Below are positions 42,367 through 51,156 of a stretch of 64,000 nt of DNA, piece after piece. A program made the position numbers and the translations under genes. Origin of the DNA: Paenibacillus vini. GTDB taxonomy: Bacteria > Bacillota > Bacilli > Paenibacillales > Paenibacillaceae. Location: contig NZ_BOSL01000019.1 in assembly GCF_018403325.1 (NCBI RefSeq), forward strand, positions 1-64,000. The letters run 5' to 3'. Numbering within the stretch: the stretch's first letter is position 1; the number at the start of each line of letters is the position of its first letter. The notes under the pieces are model-generated. The model worked only from the letters and a program-made list of their open reading frames with translations, was not told the origin of the DNA and ran no database searches.

Positions 42367-42537
42367 ATGATTCCGAAAAAGTGGAACGCTCGCCTTTGGA
42401 TCCGGATTTCTACTGCATTTGATTCTATAAGATCAAGAAATCTGGAACCAACAGCGATTGTAGGAACATTTTATGTACTTGCTCCGCATCCATTCAATAC
42501 TTCAACTTATCATAGATGTAAGAAAGAGAGGAGATAA
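42367..42537 (+). CDS. Small open frame between potC and potD (doubtful)
   Basis: A 56-codon frame starting ATG 42367 behind AAGGGAG, ending just before potD. The product (MIPKKWNARLWIRISTAFDS...) is basic, has no membrane helix and matches nothing I know. The ribosome site and intergenic position are its only support. A stop-terminated frame just upstream (ELVDGIITNGIIYKLDELKN) without a start codon suggests the gap may hold gene debris. Confidence 0.2.
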   Translation: MIPKKWNARLWIRISTAFDSIRSRNLEPTAIVGTFYVLAPHPFNTSTYHRCKKERR

Positions 42538-42541
42538 AGAA

Positions 42542-43588
42542 TTGAAAAAAATGAAATGGGCCGGCCTGGCGCTGGCAGCCGCTATGGTGCTTACGGTGTT
42601 ATCCGGTTGCGGATCATCCAAGGAAACGCTGAATATTTACAGCTGGGCTGACAACTTTGACGCGGATGTGCTTGCGGCATTTGAAAAAGAGTACGACGTG
42701 AAGATCAACTATGACGTATTTGCCAACAATGAAGACTTGCTTGCCAAGATCAAGGCGGGCGGCTCGGGCTATGACCTGATCCAGCCTTCCGATTACATGG
42801 TTGCGACCATGATCAAGCAGGATTTGCTGGCCCCGTTGAACAAGGACAATATCCCGAATTTCGCGAATATTGCCGATACCTACAAGAACCCGTCCTTTGA
42901 CCCGGATAACAAGTACTCTGTAGTTTATACCTCCGGCGTCACAGGCATCGCATACAATACGAAATATGTGAAAGACGAAATCGACAGCTGGGAAGATCTC
43001 TGGAATCCGGAATACAAAGGAAAAGTCATCCTTCTTGACGATAACCGCGAGGTTATTGGCATGGCGTTGAAAAAAGCCGGGAAATCCAACAGCTCGACGG
43101 ACGAAGGCGAAATTACCGCAGCTGTGGAAGATTTGAAGAACTTGCTGCCAAGCGTGCTCGCTTTTGACACCGACAATATCAAGCAAAAGATGATTCAAGA
43201 GGAAGGCTGGATCGCTACGGTTTGGTCCGGCGACGCTTCCGTCATCGTCAAGGATAACCCGGACGTGGCCTACGTGGTGCCTAAGGAAGGCGGCACGATC
43301 TGGTCCGATAACTATGCGATTCCAAAAGGCGCAAAGCATCAGGAGCTTGCAGAGAAGTTTATTAACTTCATGCTCGATCCCGAGAATAGCGCCACAAACT
43401 ATGAATCGATCGGTTACAGCGATCCGAACACGAAAGCTCACGAGTTTCATAGCGAAGAATACAACAACGATAAGATGATCAACTTGTCGGAAGACGAATT
43501 GTCCCGGACCGAGTGGTTACAGGATGTCGGCGACAAGCTGCAAGTATATGACCGTTTCTGGACCGAGCTTAAGAGCGGCCGGGAATAA
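42542..43588 (+). CDS. potD: Spermidine/putrescine-binding lipoprotein PotD
   Basis: A 348-residue binding lipoprotein. The signal ends in lipobox LSGC (about 21-24). The mature start ETLNIYSWADNFDADVLAAFEKEYDVKINYDVFANNEDLLAKIKAG is typical of PotD/PotF. It delivers polyamine to PotBC and is anchored after Lgt modification. TTG 42542 follows GAGGAGA by 7 bp; the longer frame from 42473 would misplace the signal peptide. Confidence 0.92.
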   Translation: MKKMKWAGLALAAAMVLTVLSGCGSSKETLNIYSWADNFDADVLAAFEKEYDVKINYDVFANNEDLLAKIKAGGSGYDLIQPSDYMVATMIKQDLLAPLNKDNIPNFANIADTYKNPSFDPDNKYSVVYTSGVTGIAYNTKYVKDEIDSWEDLWNPEYKGKVILLDDNREVIGMALKKAGKSNSSTDEGEITAAVEDLKNLLPSVLAFDTDNIKQKMIQEEGWIATVWSGDASVIVKDNPDVAYVVPKEGGTIWSDNYAIPKGAKHQELAEKFINFMLDPENSATNYESIGYSDPNTKAHEFHSEEYNNDKMINLSEDELSRTEWLQDVGDKLQVYDRFWTELKSGRE

Positions 43589-43598
43589 TGCCTTTGAG

Positions 43599-43627
43599 AA
43601 GAGCGTGGATAACACGCTCTTTTTTTG
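43599..43627 (+). terminator. Terminator of the pot operon
   Basis: Stem AGAGCGTG / CACGCTCT with loop GATAA and a long T-run. Confidence 0.92.
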
Positions 43628-43733
43628 TTTGTGAAGATTTAATCGGGGGTAGGGATGGATGTAGGGTAGCGGAAACTTTGCCCCGTATTTTTGCGTCTAT
43701 AATTTAAATTCGAGTAAAGAGAGGTCCTAAACG

Positions 43734-44651
43734 ATGATCAACTTAAAGAGAACAGCAGTTATGGCGGGCATTTTAAGCTCCCTGCTTGCGGCCCAGGGTT
43801 CGGCCTCCGCAGCACCCGCCGTAAAAGAGGAAGCGAGTGTATTCGTCAACGGAAGATTGCAAGTGGAAGTATTGACCGTGAATAATCGTACCTTAATTCA
43901 ACTCGTTGCTTTGAAGGATCCTGCTTGGAACATTTCCTATGAATCAAAAAAGAAAACTGTAATTGTGTCCAGCCCGTCCAATCAGAAGACGATTACATTG
44001 AAAGCGGGAGAGAAGACCGCAGAAATCAACGGTAAAAAGGTGGCCATCGATGTGCCGGTTACCGTGAAGGAGGGGCGGACTTATGTGCCGCTAAGATTCA
44101 TTTCCGAGCAGCTCGGCGGGGCCGTATCCTTTAACAAGGAAGAGAACCGGGCGGTGATCCGGACGCCTTCCGGACAGGCCGATTATACGACTCTCATGAG
44201 CGGGGATTTGACGGAAGCCCGGGAAGTGGCCTCCCGCCTGGAGCTGGTCTATGAGGATAGCTTCAAGCCCCTTCCGGAAACGGGAGAGGGGTTTACAATC
44301 ACTAACACCTATCCTAAAGGAGAGGCGCTGCGTTTGAAGCGCGATTATAAAGGGATGACCTGGTATGCGGAAGTCAACAAGGAGGGTCTGCTGGTCGTAA
44401 AGTGGCAGAAGGATAGTCTTGGTGAAAAAAGCGAGAGCGGGACACCTCCGAAGTCTTTCGGCGAAGCGGTGTTTTTCTCCGATAACTTCATGTCGGAATT
44501 ACTGGTTTACGGCACCGTAACCGCTGACGGGAAAGCCACGGAGCTCGGCAGAATCAGCTCCGAGGGGAACGGGGGCATGGCATCGGCTTTGGCGGTTCCC
44601 ATCGAAGGAGAAATCCGGAGCGACGCCGTAGCGGGTACAATCGGCAAGTAA
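43734..44651 (+). CDS. Exported stalk-domain protein
   Basis: A 305-residue secreted protein: signal peptide (about 1-26, ending SASAAP), then a stalk-type pair of beta-rich repeats (VFVNGRLQVEVLTVNNRTLIQLVAL..., AEINGKKVAIDVPVTVKEGRTYVPLRFISEQLGGAVSFNKEENRAVI, about 35-145) and an unassigned C-terminal domain (150-305). GAGAGGTCC precedes the ATG. It is next to another stalk protein gene, and the two may be co-expressed. Confidence 0.82.
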   Translation: MINLKRTAVMAGILSSLLAAQGSASAAPAVKEEASVFVNGRLQVEVLTVNNRTLIQLVALKDPAWNISYESKKKTVIVSSPSNQKTITLKAGEKTAEINGKKVAIDVPVTVKEGRTYVPLRFISEQLGGAVSFNKEENRAVIRTPSGQADYTTLMSGDLTEAREVASRLELVYEDSFKPLPETGEGFTITNTYPKGEALRLKRDYKGMTWYAEVNKEGLLVVKWQKDSLGEKSESGTPPKSFGEAVFFSDNFMSELLVYGTVTADGKATELGRISSEGNGGMASALAVPIEGEIRSDAVAGTIGK

Positions 44652-44727
44652 ACTCCAGAAGGTCTACATGATTTTCCTCGCTCGCGGAAATAATGGGTGT
44701 AATTCCGTGAAGAGATGAGGTTGAGAA

Positions 44728-45840
44728 ATGAAAAAGTTCGTTTTTCAAATAGGGAGCGCGATGCTCGCCATCGGTTTGCTGGTTTCGGGATGGGGCGGCA
44801 TCGTTGGGCCGGGAGCCCCGGTTCATGCGCAAGCCCATGCATATGGCCAGTCTTTGGCGAAGCAAACCCAAAAGCCTGAGGCCGGCCAGCCGGTCAAGAT
44901 TACGCTGAAGGGAAAACCGCTCAAACAGCAAGGCCTGCAGGGTAAAGAAGGCGTCCTGGTTCCTCTGGAGATGATCCGAAAGGACTTAAAGATTCCGGTC
45001 AAGTACGACAAATCATCCAATACGTATACATTAAAACGGCAGAATGTAGTCGTACAGCTTCAACCCGGAGAAACGGGGGCCAAAGCGATTGTAGACGGAA
45101 GCACGCAGATCCTTCCCTACGAATGGAAAGTGGTTGACGGCAACCCCTATGTGTCAGTGAAGGTGCTTTCGGACAATTTGGGTTACACCACGCAGTGGAA
45201 TGAGGCGGGAAGTGCGCTGAATCTGACGCCTCACCGGTTAAATGATATCAAGATCAGCACCCGTAACTTGGAGAAGGTGATTCCCGAGGCCTCCATCAAG
45301 ATACAATATCCTCAGGTCAGCGGTTTGCGAAGCAAACAAGCCGAGGAGAAGATCAACACCTTGCTCCAATCCAGAGCCGATAAGTTTATGCAAGAATCAC
45401 TCAAAGAAGCGAAGAACAACCAGCCCTCACCCAACGGCAGTCCCTACGAGTTCCTCGGCAATTACACCGTCACATACAACCGTGGCGGGCTGCTGAGCAT
45501 TCTTGTGCAAACCTATGCCTATACAGGCGGGGCGCATGGCATAAGCGTCAGAGAAGGGCTGACGTTCCGTCTGAGTGACGGAAAGCTGCTGACGCTCGAC
45601 GAAGTATTGCGAGCCAATCCGAATTTCCGCAGCATCGTCGATCCTTCCATTGCCAAGCAGCTTCAGCAAACCGAAGGGTATTTCGGTGGATTTAAGACCA
45701 TCGGAAACAACCCGGATTTCTATTTAAAAGATAACGGCGTTGTGATCTTCTTCCAGCTGTACGACTATCTTCCGTACGTGTTCGGATTCCCCGAGTTCTA
45801 TTTCTCATTCCCTGAGCTCGGAATTAAATCGAGAAAATAA
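44728..45840 (+). CDS. Exported stalk + DUF4163/DUF3298 protein
   Basis: A 370-residue secreted protein. Signal peptide (about 1-35, ending VHAQA) precedes a stalk region (about 50-175, GVLVPLEMIRKDLKIPVKYDKSSNTYTL...). Next come a DUF4163-like part (ISTRNLEKVIPEASIKIQYPQVSG...) and a C-terminal DUF3298/RsiV-like part (TGGAHGISVREGLTFRLSDGKLLTLDEVL...). This last combination is seen in PdaC and RsiV-type envelope proteins that can bind peptidoglycan or lysozyme. I see no polysaccharide deacetylase domain. Confidence 0.82.
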   Translation: MKKFVFQIGSAMLAIGLLVSGWGGIVGPGAPVHAQAHAYGQSLAKQTQKPEAGQPVKITLKGKPLKQQGLQGKEGVLVPLEMIRKDLKIPVKYDKSSNTYTLKRQNVVVQLQPGETGAKAIVDGSTQILPYEWKVVDGNPYVSVKVLSDNLGYTTQWNEAGSALNLTPHRLNDIKISTRNLEKVIPEASIKIQYPQVSGLRSKQAEEKINTLLQSRADKFMQESLKEAKNNQPSPNGSPYEFLGNYTVTYNRGGLLSILVQTYAYTGGAHGISVREGLTFRLSDGKLLTLDEVLRANPNFRSIVDPSIAKQLQQTEGYFGGFKTIGNNPDFYLKDNGVVIFFQLYDYLPYVFGFPEFYFSFPELGIKSRK

Positions 45841-45842
45841 AG

Positions 45843-45887
45843 AAAAAGACGGTGCCAAGGAAAGATCCTTGCACCGTCTTTTTTTAG
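45843..45887. terminator. Bidirectional terminator between convergent genes
   Basis: Stem AAGACGGTG-C-CAAGGA / TCCTTG-CACCGTCTT with loop AAGA. T-runs flank it on both strands, so it serves both the stalk gene (plus) and the giant SLH gene (minus). Confidence 0.9.
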
Positions 45888-45956
45888 AAGAGATTACAAT
45901 GAAAAATACATAACAAATTCGGCGGGGAGATGTAGCTTCTAACAACCCTCCGGTTT

Positions 45957-48900
45957 CTACTTTAAGCTTTTCAGCAAATTGTAGAGCACCTGGACACTTT
46001 CGGCGCGGGTCAGCTGTTCCTGCGGAGCAAATTGCCCGCCGTCCCGACCTTGGAGCAATCCTGCCGCGCTGGCAGCAGCTACAGCATCCTTGGCCCATGC
46101 ATTGATTTGATCAGCATCGGAAAACTTGCTTCCCGCAGGGACCGCGAGCTGACGGCCTGCTTCCATTTCATAGGCCCGAACCAGCATGACGGCCATTTCC
46201 TGCCGGGTTAAAGTGCTTTCCGGCTCATATTCGTTACCGCTCCGACCGGTTAGCAGGCCTGCCTGTGCAGCGGTCTCCACTGCTGCCGCATACCAGGATT
46301 CCTGCGGCACATCGGCAAACCGGGTTGCCGATGTGCCGCCTGAAACCGGGGTTGTCCCGAGCAACCGTATCAGCATGGCGGCGAACTCGGCCCGGGTGAG
46401 CGCCCTCTGAGGCTCAAATCTGGTATCATCAATTCCATCAAAGACGTGCTTCGCCGCCATCCGTACAATGACGGTTTTGGCCCAGTGACTGTCACTTACA
46501 TCCTCGAAACTGCGGGCATATGCCAGTACCGCATATTGTCCTCCCAGCGGGACTTCAGCGGTAATCTTGCCGTCGGTCCATTGGCCGCCCACATAAACGA
46601 GCTGCCCATCGGTTCCGATGGCATATACGCCCAACAACTCGGGATCGGCATCGTATCCGGTCTTGATGGTAAGCACAATCTTCTCATTTTCCAATGCCGA
46701 GACCTGGGCAAACGGATCGCCGTTTTGGTCTACAGCTTCCACTTTGATGCTATACGGCTCACTGGCCGCTGTCCATTGAACGGCTCCCGGAATGGCCACA
46801 CTTCCCACTGCCTGCTTTATCAGTCCGGAATCAGCGGCTACGGTCGTAATCCTGATTTGTGTTTCCTGTACGCCCTTACCGGCATCTTCCAGCAGCTTGC
46901 GCAGGGTTTGCCCGCGGAGTTCAAGAGTTAAAAGCTCTTTCACCAGCTTCAGAGTGCTGCTTTCTCCTACAGCGCCAGCCACATCCGCCGGCAGCAGCAG
47001 CGTTTCCTTGTCTTTGCTCCACTGTACAGTGAAGCTACCCGTTCCTTCCGGCTTCAAATCTCCTTGGCTCAGCCGCTGGATCCCATCGGGCTGCTGGGGC
47101 ACAGGAACCGGTGTGGAGGGTAGGGAAGGGGTCCAGGAACCCGGATTTTCCTCAACCCCCGGTTGATTCACGGGTGCGGCCACATGGACTGTGCGGATGA
47201 CTTCCACTGCCGCGTTGCCCGCCGCATCCTGCACATTATAGTGAACCTTGTAGGCTCCTGCCAACCCAGTATTCACGGCATCTACCAACTTGTCGGCAAA
47301 AGTAACGGTGGTTACCAGACGATGCGTAATATCCCCGTCCCGGTCATCTGCGGCAACGGCTCCGGCATCCGTGTATACCGCACCGTTTGCCACATACACC
47401 GTTGCGTCACCCAACAGCGTGATTACCGGTTGCACCGTATCCGATTCGCCATCTGTTCCGATGACTACCGTCCGGACGACCTCGTTTGCCACATTTCCGG
47501 CCAGATCTCTGACATTGTAATGGACCTTGTAGGTAGATTGCGTCACGGTGCTGATTCCGTCCGCAGGAAGCCCATTCCAGCTGTAACCGGTGATGATCCG
47601 GTCTGTAATATCTCCATCTTGGTCATCCATGGCAGTGGCGCCGGCATCTAAATATTCGGAGCCTACATTCAGGGTCACCAGAGCGTTCCCCCGCAAGGTA
47701 ATCACGGGTTTCACTATATCCTCGCCTTGGGAAGGTGCTTCCATTTCCTCAAAAATCAAGTAGTCGATATTACCGACATACGTTCTATCCGTTGAAAACG
47801 TAAGAATGATATCATGTACGCCCGTAACAGACTTTTCTATTGTTCCCGTATACTTAAGATAAGTATTATAGTTGTCGGGTGCATCCGGAGTAACAGCAGC
47901 CGTCAGATAGCCGATTTTATGGGCATCGTCAACGCTGTCAACATAGATGGTGACAGTTCCCCCGCAGTTTGAAAATTTGAGCGCCATGTTCATTATGAAA
48001 CTTTGAATGCCGTTATTCCCGAAATCCACGGAGTTAATGGTCATGCTGCCGCTGTCCACCACATCTCCTATATAATTGAAGCCATTGGTCAAGTTTCCGG
48101 ACATGCCCGTAGCGGCTGCAGCAGCCTTCTTCGCATTGGGCGTTTTGTCTTTCCCGGGGGTAAACTCAGAAGCCCATTCTCCTTCTATATAGCTAAAAGC
48201 GGATACTTTATAGTTGGTGGACAGGGTCGGTGCGGTGTAGGTATTGAACAGCTTATAGTTTGAATATACGGAAGCCTGTACAGAAAAGTCCCCGTATCTT
48301 AGCACGTTGATCTGGCCGGTTGTTTCATTTATGGTCGCAATATCAGGACGAGACGATGACCACTTGATTGAAAAATCGGCATTTGACGGCAAGTAGGTTG
48401 CTTCCGCGCTCATGGTGTAGACCGTTTTCCCCTGGGCGGCATTCAACGGGGTATCTGACGTTAACGGTTCGCCCTCCAGAAGGAAGGTGAGCTCGATCAG
48501 TTCTGTCAGATCAGCCTTGGCTACGTACGGAATAAATATGAAATAATCCAAATTCCCCACATACGTCTTCCCGGCGTTCGGTTTAAACACCAAGGTGACA
48601 TGATGTGTACCCGTGATCCGTTCACTGAAGTCTACATTGAATTCCTTAAAGACACTCCAATCGGCCGCGGTCGGCGTTGTAGTAAGGGAAGCGATTTTTT
48701 TGGCCCCTGTCAGACTGCCGTCGGAATTGCCGTCAATGTAAATCTCGATGATGCCTGATGCGTTGCTTTCTTTTACCGCTGCCGAGAAAGTGGCCGACTC
48801 AGCTCCGTTGCCTCCGAACTGGACATTGGAGTAAAATGCCCATGATCCTGCGAGGGAGCCGCCCAAATTATCCATATTATCGCCTTCTGCATGCACAAGA

Positions 48901-50900
48901 TGATAGGTGTCATATTCCCCCGCTTCAATCCTTGCGTAGGCATCCTTGGGTTCGTTGCCAATCTTCTTATCATATACGCCGGGCGATGCATAAAGGGCAT
49001 CTATGATGTCAGAGGAGGCAGCAATCTTTTGGCCTTCTACAGATTTGAATTTGAACAACTGGTTTGGTGTCAAATCTTTCGTAGAGATGGATTTATAGGA
49101 GGAGACGGAAACCGTCGGGCCGTTAAACGAAGAATTTGTAGATTTTTTCGTCCAGTCATATGGTTGCCCCTGGCTATCCTTTGCATAAGCAATACGCATT
49201 CCCCGGTCCTTATTCGCTCCCATGGTAAAGGTTACTGTCTTATCTGGATCCGTATCAGAGACGGCGTACCCCTTAAAGGCTTGCGAGGCGCTGAAAATAA
49301 TGATGTCCTCTGCGGTGAGGGCGGTATAATAGTGCGCGTTAAAATCTGCAACGTTCGGTTCATGGGGGAATACGCCATCCGTATTGTACGTAAACCAGAA
49401 AATTACGGATGCGCCCGGCTTGATGATTCTGTTCTCGGATAATTCCAGCCGGCCTTCCCAATTAACGGCAGCATCTCCCCGGGCAGGATCCGCTCCGATA
49501 TTTCCCCACAGGAACGCGTATTCCTCCGTGGACATGGACTTTGTGCCAAGATTTGTGACTTCAAAGTATTTATATCCCGGACTGGCATTAGGATAAATCT
49601 CCGAAATGACCGGATTTGCTTCCCCGGATTCTTGATAGATTCTTAAGGTGTAGGTTGTCACGCGTCCGGCAGTATCCGTTACGTAAAGAAGGATAGAATT
49701 ATCCGCCTGTGTGATATTGAAATTTAATGTGCTTTGTCCCCCGGCTCCGGTAAAATCCTGATTCGGACCCTCGTTGATACGTGCGGTAACCGTATATCCG
49801 ACGTTGTGCTTCACGTTTAGGGACAGATCATTTTCAGCCAAAAACAGTTCATAGGAGAAGCGGCTTCCTGAAAGCTCCGCAACAGCTTTATGATTTACTT
49901 CAATAGCGTCTAATTTCGGCATTTGGTTCAGCGATAATTCCGCATATACGGCAGAGTGATCGGAAAGATACTCATTTCTGATAATGTCATGCTTATAGAC
50001 GCCGATATTGCCTGCCGAGATAAAGATATGGTCAATAACGTCTTTGGTTCCTTCATTGTAGTTTTTGCCGAAGCCGGCTGAACTGGGAAGCGTCGAATAG
50101 TCATGGGTCACATATTTGGCATTCAGATAACCGTTTTCCCCGTTTGCAAGATAGTTATAGCCCTCGGATTTCTCCGTAGCGTTAATATCTCCCGTCAGGA
50201 CAACAGGCGCATGATATTGGGAGACCAGTTCATCCGCTGTTTTTTTGACCTGAATGGAGCAAAGGCGTTGGATATAGTCCGAGGTTTGGTGGTCATAATG
50301 GGAGTTGACATGGATGTATGCGATTTCATTTGTTCCTTTGAGTTTAAAAACCGCATAGGACATGACACGGGGCTTGGACATCCCTTTATAAAGAACTCCG
50401 CCTTGATCACCCAGTATATCCGTATATTTGGAGGTTTTATCGTTGGGGGTCTCCGAGAACCAGTAACCTCCGGTTTTTTCAACTTCGTATAGATCACTTC
50501 TGTAAAGAATGGGTGAATACTCGTTGTAGCCGCTTGTTAAATCTGTTGTGCCGTCTTCTGCCTTATTGCCTGTCAGGGCATAGGTTGCTCCGTCTTGATA
50601 CCCGTAAGTGAGCACACTACTCTGAAGATAGTTCATCCATTCCGGAGTAATCTCATTCAGACCCATGGAATCAGGCTGCTTCCCATTAATCAGAGCTGTG
50701 AGCATTTCTCCCCGGGTCTTCCCGTCTTGTTCCCGTTCAATCGTTTCGGTCGAACTCGTCATCACATTAAAGCTGATAATCTTCAGTTTGTCATCGTTCG
50801 TTTGCGCGCTAGCCCCCCTTATACCCATGCCGGAAAACATCGGAACCAACATCCCGATCAAAAGCACATAAGAGACTGCCTTCACGGCCTTTCTTTTCAC
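45957..50900 (-). CDS. Giant SLH-anchored EEP-domain surface protein
   Basis: A 1647-residue exported multidomain protein. In order: signal peptide (1-33, ending ASAQ); endonuclease/exonuclease/phosphatase domain about 37-320 with IISFNVM, LNEI, VNSHYDH, LTGDINAT, DVIDHIF and SDHSAVY; cadherin-like strand region; lamin-tail domain about 433-533 (ISEIYPNASPGYKYFEVTNLG); CBM6-like domain about 660-785; Ig-like BIG2-type region; a second CBM6-like domain about 900-1050; two DUF5011-type Ig domains about 1062 and 1157; Pro-rich linker; three SLH repeats about 1467-1647. The catalytic residues are intact. GTG 50900 follows GAGGAGGG by 6 bp; the earlier ATG 50930 would encode the ribosome site. It is likely to act on phosphodiester or nucleic-acid substrates at the cell surface. 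Confidence 0.88.
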   Translation of the reverse strand: MKRKAVKAVSYVLLIGMLVPMFSGMGIRGASAQTNDDKLKIISFNVMTSSTETIEREQDGKTRGEMLTALINGKQPDSMGLNEITPEWMNYLQSSVLTYGYQDGATYALTGNKAEDGTTDLTSGYNEYSPILYRSDLYEVEKTGGYWFSETPNDKTSKYTDILGDQGGVLYKGMSKPRVMSYAVFKLKGTNEIAYIHVNSHYDHQTSDYIQRLCSIQVKKTADELVSQYHAPVVLTGDINATEKSEGYNYLANGENGYLNAKYVTHDYSTLPSSAGFGKNYNEGTKDVIDHIFISAGNIGVYKHDIIRNEYLSDHSAVYAELSLNQMPKLDAIEVNHKAVAELSGSRFSYELFLAENDLSLNVKHNVGYTVTARINEGPNQDFTGAGGQSTLNFNITQADNSILLYVTDTAGRVTTYTLRIYQESGEANPVISEIYPNASPGYKYFEVTNLGTKSMSTEEYAFLWGNIGADPARGDAAVNWEGRLELSENRIIKPGASVIFWFTYNTDGVFPHEPNVADFNAHYYTALTAEDIIIFSASQAFKGYAVSDTDPDKTVTFTMGANKDRGMRIAYAKDSQGQPYDWTKKSTNSSFNGPTVSVSSYKSISTKDLTPNQLFKFKSVEGQKIAASSDIIDALYASPGVYDKKIGNEPKDAYARIEAGEYDTYHLVHAEGDNMDNLGGSLAGSWAFYSNVQFGGNGAESATFSAAVKESNASGIIEIYIDGNSDGSLTGAKKIASLTTTPTAADWSVFKEFNVDFSERITGTHHVTLVFKPNAGKTYVGNLDYFIFIPYVAKADLTELIELTFLLEGEPLTSDTPLNAAQGKTVYTMSAEATYLPSNADFSIKWSSSRPDIATINETTGQINVLRYGDFSVQASVYSNYKLFNTYTAPTLSTNYKVSAFSYIEGEWASEFTPGKDKTPNAKKAAAAATGMSGNLTNGFNYIGDVVDSGSMTINSVDFGNNGIQSFIMNMALKFSNCGGTVTIYVDSVDDAHKIGYLTAAVTPDAPDNYNTYLKYTGTIEKSVTGVHDIILTFSTDRTYVGNIDYLIFEEMEAPSQGEDIVKPVITLRGNALVTLNVGSEYLDAGATAMDDQDGDITDRIITGYSWNGLPADGISTVTQSTYKVHYNVRDLAGNVANEVVRTVVIGTDGESDTVQPVITLLGDATVYVANGAVYTDAGAVAADDRDGDITHRLVTTVTFADKLVDAVNTGLAGAYKVHYNVQDAAGNAAVEVIRTVHVAAPVNQPGVEENPGSWTPSLPSTPVPVPQQPDGIQRLSQGDLKPEGTGSFTVQWSKDKETLLLPADVAGAVGESSTLKLVKELLTLELRGQTLRKLLEDAGKGVQETQIRITTVAADSGLIKQAVGSVAIPGAVQWTAASEPYSIKVEAVDQNGDPFAQVSALENEKIVLTIKTGYDADPELLGVYAIGTDGQLVYVGGQWTDGKITAEVPLGGQYAVLAYARSFEDVSDSHWAKTVIVRMAAKHVFDGIDDTRFEPQRALTRAEFAAMLIRLLGTTPVSGGTSATRFADVPQESWYAAAVETAAQAGLLTGRSGNEYEPESTLTRQEMAVMLVRAYEMEAGRQLAVPAGSKFSDADQINAWAKDAVAAASAAGLLQGRDGGQFAPQEQLTRAESVQVLYNLLKSLK

Positions 50901-51068
50901 ATTAAGCCCTCCTCGTTCCTTATTCTTCATTGAGCGATTGCTTTCCGTGAGTGTATCCCCCCTTTGTTATTGCAGTGCTTCTTCAATCATAGATAGAGCT
51001 ACTATCAGGCGTCTATTTTAAAAACTGGTTTTCCCTTTCATATATTAATTAAGAACTTTCAAATTCAG

Positions 51069-51083
51069 ATAAGCGCTTTCGAT
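51069..51083 (-). promoter_or_regulatory. cre-like site upstream of the SLH-EEP gene
   Basis: Minus-strand CGAAAGCGCTTATC matches the Bacillus catabolite-response consensus TGWAARCGYTWNCW at 11 of 14 positions, with the AAGCGCTT core intact. It lies about 170 bp upstream of the start. Confidence 0.3.
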
Positions 51084-51096
51084 ATGGAGTGATTAT

Positions 51097-51135
51097 AAAA
51101 AGCAGTCGACCTGATCAGGCCGACTGCTTTTTACT
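51097..51135 (-). terminator. Terminator of the AraC-type regulator gene
   Basis: AAAAAGCAGTCG / CGACTGCTTTTT stem with inner CCTGATCAGG palindrome, and T-runs on both strands. It ends the minus-strand regulator transcript. Confidence 0.88.
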
Positions 51136-51156
51136 GGACGCTATCTTTCTTTTTTG

